The notes beneath the pieces were generated by a model. That model had not been told where the DNA came from. It did no database searches and saw nothing but the letters and a program-made list of their open reading frames with translations. The position numbers were made by a program, and so were the translations under genes. This document shows, in pieces, positions 7,146 through 11,549 of a DNA stretch of 11,549 nt (positions within the stretch are counted from its first letter, which is position 1; the number at the start of each line of letters is the position of its first letter). This DNA is from Nitrospiraceae bacterium (GTDB lineage: Bacteria > Nitrospirota > Nitrospiria > Nitrospirales > Nitrospiraceae), in the NCBI GenBank assembly GCA_005793285.1, contig SXPO01000094.1, positions 1 through 11,549 on the forward strand, read 5' to 3'.

Positions 7146-7979
7146 ATGGTGGGCATGACGAACTTCTGCCGCTCTCGCCCTCTCCTCTTCCTCTGTTTGT
7201 CCGGTCTTCTCCTGGCCGCCAGTATCCTCGGCGGATTCGGAATTCCTCTGGTCAGTTCGGAAGGGCTCACGATCCGATCGCATGGGGTCGAGGGGGAGCT
7301 TCCCCAGACGCCTGATGACGCCGCGTGGGGCGCGATCCCGCCGATGACGATTCCATTGAGCGGCCAAGTCATTACGCGCCCGGTGTGGCCGGAGCCGACC
7401 GCGCGGGCGCTGGCGGTACGGTCGCTTCATAATGGGACCGACATTGCGTTTCTCCTTGAGTGGCAGGACAACACCAAGAACGATCGGCTGACGCCTGGCA
7501 CGTTCCGGGACGGGGTCGCCATCGGCCTTCCTCTTGGCGATGCGCCGGCCTTTTTCTGCATGGGTCAATTAGACCACTACATCAACATCTGGCATTGGAA
7601 AGCGGATTGGCAAAGCGACATCGACCGGCGGGCGGCGCGGAGTTCCGAGAAGAAAGAGGGCGGCGTGCGGACGTTCGAAGTCATTCCGCGCCGGATCTCC
7701 TCGGTGGAAGATTTGATCGGCGGCGGCTTCAGCACCTTGACGACGAAAGAGAAGCAGGGCCGCGTGCAGGGCAAGGCCCTGTGGAAAGACGGAGTCTGGC
7801 ATGTCGTCATGCAGCGTCCCCTCGTGAGCGAGGAACAAGAGAACGAAGCGAAACTCATCCCCGGTCGTGTGCAGACCATCTCGTTCGCCGTGTGGAACGG
7901 GGAGAACAAAGAGCGCAACGGACAGAAGGCGGTGGCGCCGTGGTTTCAGCTGAGCATCGATCCAGCAGCAGGGCGGTGA
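7146..7979 (+). CDS. nxrC: NxrC-like secreted haem-b gamma subunit, copy 2 (shorter paralogue)
   Basis: 277-aa paralogue of the protein at 574-1524. Matching blocks are PLSGQVITRP, LEWQDNTKND, FRDGVAIGLPLG, FFCMGQ (Met139), NIWHWKADWQ, SSVEDLIGGGFSTLTT and SFAVWNGENKERNGQKAVAPW (with Lys261). Met139 and Lys261 are the candidate haem-b ligands, as both are shared with copy 1. The N-terminus is a signal peptide (basic FCRSR, then a long Leu/Ala/Gly stretch, cut near residues 37-38). Compared with copy 1 it lacks most of the segment between the W-x-x-D/E-W-Q motif and SSVEDL, and it has an Arg/Lys-rich stretch there (DRRAARSSEKKEGG). It follows the NHL gene by 36 bases. No strong ribosome site precedes ATG 7146; ATG 7155 is an in-frame alternative. 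Likely a periplasmic electron-transfer subunit that could replace or complement copy 1. Confidence 0.78.
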   Translation: MVGMTNFCRSRPLLFLCLSGLLLAASILGGFGIPLVSSEGLTIRSHGVEGELPQTPDDAAWGAIPPMTIPLSGQVITRPVWPEPTARALAVRSLHNGTDIAFLLEWQDNTKNDRLTPGTFRDGVAIGLPLGDAPAFFCMGQLDHYINIWHWKADWQSDIDRRAARSSEKKEGGVRTFEVIPRRISSVEDLIGGGFSTLTTKEKQGRVQGKALWKDGVWHVVMQRPLVSEEQENEAKLIPGRVQTISFAVWNGENKERNGQKAVAPWFQLSIDPAAGR

Positions 7980-7987
7980 AACAAGCT

Positions 7988-8074
7988 TCCAGCTGCGTTC
8001 TCAGTCGTCCGTCTCCTTGCGACGTACCCCAGAGGGTACGCCTCAGTTGCCGGACTCCCTGCGGCCTTGCTGGA
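7988..8074. repeat. Intergenic dyad element, candidate dispersed repeat
   Basis: The gap between copy 2 of the haem-b subunit and the PDZ-like gene holds an element centred on a perfect 7-base stem, CGTACCC (8023-8029) / GGGTACG (8034-8040), with a 4-base CAGA loop. It is bounded by TCCAGC (7988-7993) and GCTGGA (8069-8074), which are inverted copies of each other. The arms between are only loosely complementary. There is no T-tract, so a terminator role is unlikely. The layout resembles REP-like intergenic repeats, and I have an impression of similar sequences in Nitrospira genomes, which I cannot confirm here. Confidence 0.5.
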
Positions 8075-8120
8075 TAGCCTGTTTGACCACCCTGCGAGAG
8101 AGAAGAGTCGTATCAGGTTC

Positions 8121-8125
8121 GGAGG
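8121..8125 (+). promoter_or_regulatory. Shine-Dalgarno site deciding the start of the PDZ-like gene
   Basis: GGAGG lies seven bases before GTG 8133. This selects that GTG over the in-frame TTG at 8130 (spacing 4) and the far-upstream TTG at 8067, which falls inside the dyad element. Confidence 0.75.
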
Positions 8126-8132
8126 AACGTTG

Positions 8133-8567
8133 GTGAATGCAAGGAGAGTATTGGGCGTCGTCTTGTTGGGCCTGTTCTTCTTTGCCGCCGCTGGAACTGC
8201 ACAGGCTGAGGCGCAGTCTGGTGGGATGACGGAGGAGGAAGCGGCCAGGCTTGGTGAGGAATTCGGGATCGTTGTCGGAGCCGTGGATGAAGAGATTCAG
8301 AAAGAACTGAAGCTCCAGCAGCCGCAGGGGGTCGCCGTATTCGAGGTGATCGGCAATTCACGGGCGGACTATGCGGGCATCAAGGTCCGCTCAGTCATCA
8401 AAGAAATTGACAAGCGTGAAATCCGCACCATGGCAGACTTTGGACAGGCCATCAAGAAGGCCATGAAGGAATGCAATTTCACCGTCGGCACCTACGAACC
8501 GGCCGATCCCGGCGATCCGGTCGGGTGGGGCGTCAATTTCCATTTTGTCGGCTGCAAGCGGGACTAA
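8133..8567 (+). CDS. Small secreted PDZ-like domain protein
   Basis: 144 aa starting at GTG 8133. A signal peptide is clear: MNARR, then a Val/Leu/Phe/Ala core and a likely cut at AQA/EA near residue 24. The mature part has an acidic helix (MTEEEAARLGEEFG) and then a PDZ-like segment: GVAVFEVIGNSRADYAGIKVRSVIKEIDKREIRTMADFGQAI. In it, the pattern of 'value from one site, A-G-[IL]-x-x-x-D-x-I-x-x-[IV]-[DN]' and the following helix match PDZ domains of periplasmic proteases. No protease domain is attached. The C-terminus has two cysteines (ECNF and GCKRD) that could form a disulfide. It lies between the dyad element and the heptamer array that precedes the cytochromes, and may be a periplasmic assembly or binding factor; no specific role can be named. 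Confidence 0.72.
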   Translation: MNARRVLGVVLLGLFFFAAAGTAQAEAQSGGMTEEEAARLGEEFGIVVGAVDEEIQKELKLQQPQGVAVFEVIGNSRADYAGIKVRSVIKEIDKREIRTMADFGQAIKKAMKECNFTVGTYEPADPGDPVGWGVNFHFVGCKRD

Positions 8568-8575
8568 CGAAATTG

Positions 8576-8652
8576 TGTGAGTGGCAAGTAGTAAGGGGCA
8601 AGTAGCAAGTGGTGAGGGGTGAACGGTGAGGGCTAAGGGGTGAGGAGAAGGG
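8576..8652 (+). repeat. Degenerate tandem array of 7-base repeats
   Basis: Eleven consecutive 7-base units with a consensus near GG(T/C)(A/G)AG(G/T): TGTGAGT, GGCAAGT, AGTAAGG, GGCAAGT, AGCAAGT, GGTGAGG, GGTGAAC, GGTGAGG, GCTAAGG, GGTGAGG, AGAAGGG. The array fills most of the gap between the PDZ-like gene and the first cytochrome gene, and its last units supply the purine-rich sequence in front of that start codon. Confidence 0.8.
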
Positions 8653-8662
8653 GACCAACAGA

Positions 8663-9958
8663 GTGCTGAGGCGGCGACGATATAGGATGGCAGCATTCTG
8701 TCTTGCCCTGCTCGTCGGTCTGAGCGGCCTGTTCCAGGATGGGGCGATAGCGCAGAGGCCGGCTGACCAGGTACGGCCCGATTGGGTGGCCGAAATCGAA
8801 AAAGTGTTCATCCGCTCGGAGGATTGCAAGCAGTGCCATGAGCGGCACTATGAAGAGTGGAAGGGTGCCAGAGAGCAAACGCCGGATTTGAAAACATTCG
8901 GATTGGTCGATGCGGCGCTGCTGCACGGCAGTTCGTTGGAATCGCCGATCTTCAGAACCGTGTTGGGTCTCTGGGCACAGACGAATCCCACTGCGGAGGA
9001 GCAGGGCCGCTGTCTGTCGTGCCATGCGCCGGCGATGACGGTTTTCCCCCAGCATGCCGGAACATTGATGCAGCAGATCTTGGCGGGCAAGCCCCAAGTG
9101 GAAGGGATTGGCTGTGCATCGTGCCATTTGATCCATGATGTGGAACGTGGATCAGTTACTCCGCCCACGTTCAAAGTACAGCCGGGGTCCGATCTCTTCG
9201 GACCCTATGCCGATCCAGAAGAAAATCTGGTGCACCAAGCCAAGCGGGCGAGCCTGTTCCGCGAGGCGGCCTTTTGCGCCTCGTGCCATTTCGACAAAGT
9301 AAAAGACGTGACGCAGAAGGATCTGCCGGGAGAAATTCTCCAGGGCACGATCTGTCAGGATTGCCATATGGAACCCTCGACCGGCAGCTCGACGTCGAGG
9401 CGTGGAGCCATGACCAGACCCATCGGCCGCCATTGGTTTCGCGGCGTGGTCGGCGCCGGCACTATGCTGAAAAATCGTAATCTTCAAGCTGAATGGGCGC
9501 CGCGCATCGATCTCGAGGTGAAACGAACGGGTGGTACTGTTGAGGGGACTGCGCTGGTGAAGATCGGAAGCCTCCCGCACAGTTTTCCCGACGGCGACCC
9601 GGTGCTGAAGCAGTTCTTTCTAACGATTACCGCGAAGGATGCCGCCGGCAAGGTTTTGGCCGAAGAGACGAAGCGATTCGGGTTGCCCTACGACAAAATT
9701 CTTCGTGGTCCGATTCCTGATCCGTTCATCAAGGGTGGGCACACCAGAAAAGTTCCGTTTGCCTTGGCTCTGTCAGCCGGGACGGCGGCGACGGTGGAAG
9801 CGGTGCTCACCTATGCCCTGATCCCGACTCCCGACTCGGCGTTGATGAACACCTATCTTGCGACATTGAACAGCGACAAAGAGCGGGACGAGGCGAAGCA
9901 GATCGTTCACGAGTACAGGCAGCCGCGCATGCTGACCTATCGTGTCAAATCCTTGTAA
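8663..9958 (+). CDS. Secreted pentahaem c-type cytochrome, copy 1 (cytochrome c554-like)
   Basis: 431 aa from GTG 8663; an in-frame ATG at 8687 gives eight fewer residues and is also possible. The N-terminus is a signal peptide (RRRRYR, then a Leu/Val/Gly core, cut near GAIAQ). Five CxxCH haem-c motifs are present: CKQCH (55), CLSCH (117), CASCH (151), CASCH (205) and CQDCH (231). Extra conserved histidines that may be second haem ligands occur in NLVHQAK and GRHWFRG. The first motif is followed by HYEEW, as in the multihaem cytochrome c554 family. After the last motif, about 180 residues form a haem-free, strand-rich domain (SLPHSFPDGDP, PFALALSAGTAATVEAVLTYAL). Probably a periplasmic electron carrier; copy 2 follows after 7 bases and has the same plan. 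Partner and redox role are inferred from the surrounding NxrC-like and Tat genes. Confidence 0.85.
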   Translation: MLRRRRYRMAAFCLALLVGLSGLFQDGAIAQRPADQVRPDWVAEIEKVFIRSEDCKQCHERHYEEWKGAREQTPDLKTFGLVDAALLHGSSLESPIFRTVLGLWAQTNPTAEEQGRCLSCHAPAMTVFPQHAGTLMQQILAGKPQVEGIGCASCHLIHDVERGSVTPPTFKVQPGSDLFGPYADPEENLVHQAKRASLFREAAFCASCHFDKVKDVTQKDLPGEILQGTICQDCHMEPSTGSSTSRRGAMTRPIGRHWFRGVVGAGTMLKNRNLQAEWAPRIDLEVKRTGGTVEGTALVKIGSLPHSFPDGDPVLKQFFLTITAKDAAGKVLAEETKRFGLPYDKILRGPIPDPFIKGGHTRKVPFALALSAGTAATVEAVLTYALIPTPDSALMNTYLATLNSDKERDEAKQIVHEYRQPRMLTYRVKSL

Positions 9959-9965
9959 GGACAGA

Positions 9966-11216
9966 ATGAAAGACCGGCTGCGATCCGATGACAGGGGGTG
10001 GGGGCTTGTCGCAGCTGTGATTGTCTGGGCTGTCTCTGTGTTTGGAGGCGGAATTCCAGAAGCGCTGGCCCAGGACGCCAAGGCTCAAGCGCTCATTGAG
10101 AAGGCCTTTCCCCATTCCAACAAGTGCAAGCGCTGCCACGAGCGGGTCTTTGAAGAATGGGAAACCTCGCCGCTGTCGAAGTCCATCCATTCTCCGGCGT
10201 TCCGCGCGTCGCTCGATGCCTATCTCAACTCGCCGGGTGGCAAAGACAAAGCGCTCTGTTTCCGGTGTCATGCGCCGCATGTGCGCGAGTTTTCCGATCA
10301 GGCGCAGCTGTTCATCGACCAGGCGAAGTCCGGCGAGCCCTCTTTGGACGGCGTGGCCTGTGCGCAGTGTCATTTGATCAAGCAGGTGGATCGCGCCAAA
10401 CATCCGCCAGATCCGAAATATGAAATCGGCAGCAAGACGCTCTATGGACCGTACAAAGATTTCGTCCAGAATCTCGCGCACCAATCGATGGAATTGGGGC
10501 TCTTTCAAAAGTCCGATCTCTGTCTGAACTGCCACCAATCGGTACCGTCGGCGGTTCATCTCGGCAAGGCCAACGATTTGCTCGGCAATTGGGACCAGAG
10601 CCAGGCGGTCAAGTCCGGCAAGGAATGCCAACATTGCCACATGCCCGAACAGGTCGGAGAGTCGGCGAACGGGGAGAAGAAGCGCAAAGTCGCCAACCAC
10701 ACGTTTCCAGGCCGTCTCGGCAAGCTGCGCCAGGAGGCGGCGAAGTTGGATGTGCAGACGAAGATTGAGGGAGACAAGACGACCGTGACCGTGAAGATCC
10801 AGAGCCTGGTGCCGCACCATTTTCCTGCGACCCATCCGGCATGGGCCACGGTGGTGTTGGATCTGGATGTGAAAGGGAAGAATCTGAAAACCGTATTTGC
10901 CGACAAGCGGATCTATGGCCGGACTTATGTCGATGCCAAGGGGCAGAAAACCGTCTTTGATTTTGAAGCGGTGAAGGTCCTGGACGATACGGTGCTAAAG
11001 CCGGATGAAATGAGACTCGAGACGTTTTCGTTCCCGACGCCGAAAGACACCAAAACTTTCGATGTTGAAGCCACCCTCAATTACGGGGCGATTACAGGCC
11101 CCGCGCCATTTCTCCAGCGGGTCGAAGCCGAGTCCTCCCAGGGTTTGCAGGACCCTGTTTTCCAACCCATCGAAATCGTCAAGCGGACGGAGAACGTTCC
11201 GGTGAATAAGCCGTGA
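9966..11216 (+). CDS. Secreted pentahaem c-type cytochrome, copy 2 (cytochrome c554-like)
   Basis: 416 aa from ATG 9966, preceded by AAGGA overlapping the previous stop codon; an in-frame GTG at 9942 would overlap copy 1 and has no ribosome site. A signal peptide is present (MKDRLR, hydrophobic VAAVIVWAVSVFGG, cut near EALAQ). Five CxxCH motifs match copy 1 in order: CKRCH (54), CFRCH (98), CAQCH (132), CLNCH (186) and CQHCH (221). The flanking residues are also shared: HERVFEEW after the first, HLIKQVDRA after the third, NLAHQSM before the fourth and NHTFPG after the fifth. The C-terminal haem-free part (VPHHFPATHPAW, then repeated strands) matches copy 1 in position. The two genes are a tandem duplication that has diverged strongly. 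Almost certainly co-transcribed with copy 1; they may form one electron-transfer complex or serve different partners. Confidence 0.87.
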   Translation: MKDRLRSDDRGWGLVAAVIVWAVSVFGGGIPEALAQDAKAQALIEKAFPHSNKCKRCHERVFEEWETSPLSKSIHSPAFRASLDAYLNSPGGKDKALCFRCHAPHVREFSDQAQLFIDQAKSGEPSLDGVACAQCHLIKQVDRAKHPPDPKYEIGSKTLYGPYKDFVQNLAHQSMELGLFQKSDLCLNCHQSVPSAVHLGKANDLLGNWDQSQAVKSGKECQHCHMPEQVGESANGEKKRKVANHTFPGRLGKLRQEAAKLDVQTKIEGDKTTVTVKIQSLVPHHFPATHPAWATVVLDLDVKGKNLKTVFADKRIYGRTYVDAKGQKTVFDFEAVKVLDDTVLKPDEMRLETFSFPTPKDTKTFDVEATLNYGAITGPAPFLQRVEAESSQGLQDPVFQPIEIVKRTENVPVNKP

Positions 11217-11256
11217 GTTGTGAAAGGTAAAAGGAAAGACGTGACATCTCATGGAT

Positions 11257-11284
11257 TTGAATCTATTTGGCGCTGAGGTATACT
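11257..11284 (+). promoter_or_regulatory. Likely sigma-70-type promoter for the toxin-antitoxin pair
   Basis: TTGAAT (11257-11262, four of six) and TATACT (11279-11284, five of six) are separated by 16 bases. Transcription would begin at about 11290-11292, at the antitoxin ATG itself (11291), implying a leaderless or almost leaderless mRNA. No good ribosome site precedes that ATG. Confidence 0.55.
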
Positions 11285-11290
11285 GAGCCC

Positions 11291-11509
11291 ATGTCCTTTA
11301 ACCTCCCACTTAAAGACATGAGCCTCCACGAGAAACTTGCTGTGATGGAGTCTCTTTGGGAAGACATTGCCCGCACTCCGGGAGCCTTCGAGTCCCCCGC
11401 CTGGCACAAAGATATTCTTGATGAGCGACGCCAACGAGTCGCCGAGGGGCAGTCTCAATTTGTTGATTGGGAGACTGCCAAAGCGGACATCCGAAACAAG
11501 GTCACATGA
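11291..11509 (+). CDS. Antitoxin of the addiction-module component family
   Basis: 72 aa. The sequence shows the family pattern: MSLHEKLAVMESLWEDIAR (x-L-x-x-x-E-x-L-W-x-x-I) near the start, ESPAWHKDILDERRQRV in the middle and FVDWETAKADIRN at the end. These small proteins neutralise a partner RelE/ParE-type toxin and usually repress their own promoter. ATG 11291 is preferred over the in-frame TTG at 11267, which lies between the promoter boxes. The gene ends in an ATGA overlap with the toxin gene, the normal toxin-antitoxin layout with coupled translation. It has no functional link to the upstream cytochrome genes, and its own promoter supports separate expression. Confidence 0.82.
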   Translation: MSFNLPLKDMSLHEKLAVMESLWEDIARTPGAFESPAWHKDILDERRQRVAEGQSQFVDWETAKADIRNKVT

Positions 11510-11549
11510 GAATCAGGGTCCTGGACGAGGCCCAGGATGATTTAATCCA
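11506..11549 (+). CDS. RelE/ParE-type toxin, 3' part beyond the window
   Basis: Only 14 codons are visible (MRIRVLDEAQDDLI). The start, a strand followed by an acidic helix with E-A-x-x-D-L, is typical of ParE/RelE-family toxins. Its ATG shares four bases with the antitoxin stop (ATGA). Assignment rests mostly on position after an antitoxin of the addiction-module family; whether it targets ribosome-bound mRNA or gyrase cannot be told from this fragment. Confidence 0.65.
   Translation, partial: MRIRVLDEAQDDLI

Noticed and set aside
8024..8039. Intrinsic terminator after NxrC-like copy 2
   Set aside because: The stem is perfect but no T-tract follows, so termination is not supported.
8067..8132. 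Upstream TTG start for the PDZ-like gene
   Set aside because: It falls inside the intergenic dyad element, and the GTG at 8133 has a well-placed GGAGG and starts a proper signal peptide.
8576..8652. CRISPR array
   Set aside because: The units are only 7 bases with no spacers, so this is a simple tandem repeat.
9945..10835. 296-codon minus-strand open frame
   Set aside because: It lies opposite the second pentahaem cytochrome with its five CxxCH motifs; no recognisable family.
1..11549. tRNA, rRNA, insertion sequence or riboswitch
   Set aside because: No cloverleaf, rRNA core sequence, transposase or recognised riboswitch pattern was seen; intergenic gaps are all under 250 bases.

Overview
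All 13 genes that can be supported lie on the + strand of a moderately GC-rich bacterial sequence. Their combined content points to a nitrite-oxidising bacterium of the Nitrospira type (Nitrospirota). It includes two secreted haem-b 'gamma subunit' proteins of the type II DMSO-reductase/NxrC kind, a TorD-like molybdoenzyme chaperone, a TatA translocase subunit and two secreted multihaem c-type cytochromes. This assignment is an inference from gene content; no marker gene such as nxrA, nxrB or rRNA lies inside the window.

Layout. At the left edge is the 3' part of a TorD-family chaperone gene (2-487). It is followed by the first NxrC-like gene (574-1524), a small hairpin and a strong intrinsic terminator (1574-1629). 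A second transcription unit probably starts between 1630 and 1770. It runs through a B12-binding-type radical SAM protein (1771-3546), a polytopic membrane protein overlapping it by 4 bases (3543-4664), a TPR protein (4697-5512), TatA (5538-5813), an NHL beta-propeller (5856-7109) and a second, shorter NxrC-like gene (7146-7979). An intergenic dyad element (7988-8074) precedes a small secreted PDZ-like protein (8133-8567). A purine-rich array of 7-base repeats (8576-8652) then leads into two tandem pentahaem cytochrome c genes (8663-9958 and 9966-11216). The right edge carries a toxin-antitoxin pair unrelated to the rest: an antitoxin of the addiction-module component family (11291-11509) and the first codons of a RelE/ParE-like toxin (11506 to the edge).

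How the parts may work together (inference). A Tat-exported periplasmic molybdoenzyme needs a TorD-type chaperone to hold the folded catalytic subunit and TatA to export it. NxrC-like haem-b proteins can carry electrons from the molybdenum/iron-sulfur subunits, and c-type cytochromes can relay them onward. The two NxrC-like genes therefore look like alternative or additional electron-transfer subunits of nitrite oxidoreductase or a related enzyme whose catalytic genes lie outside the window. The radical SAM/membrane-protein pair, the TPR protein and the NHL propeller have no known role in this setting. Their placement between the two gamma-subunit genes makes them candidates for assembly or accessory factors.
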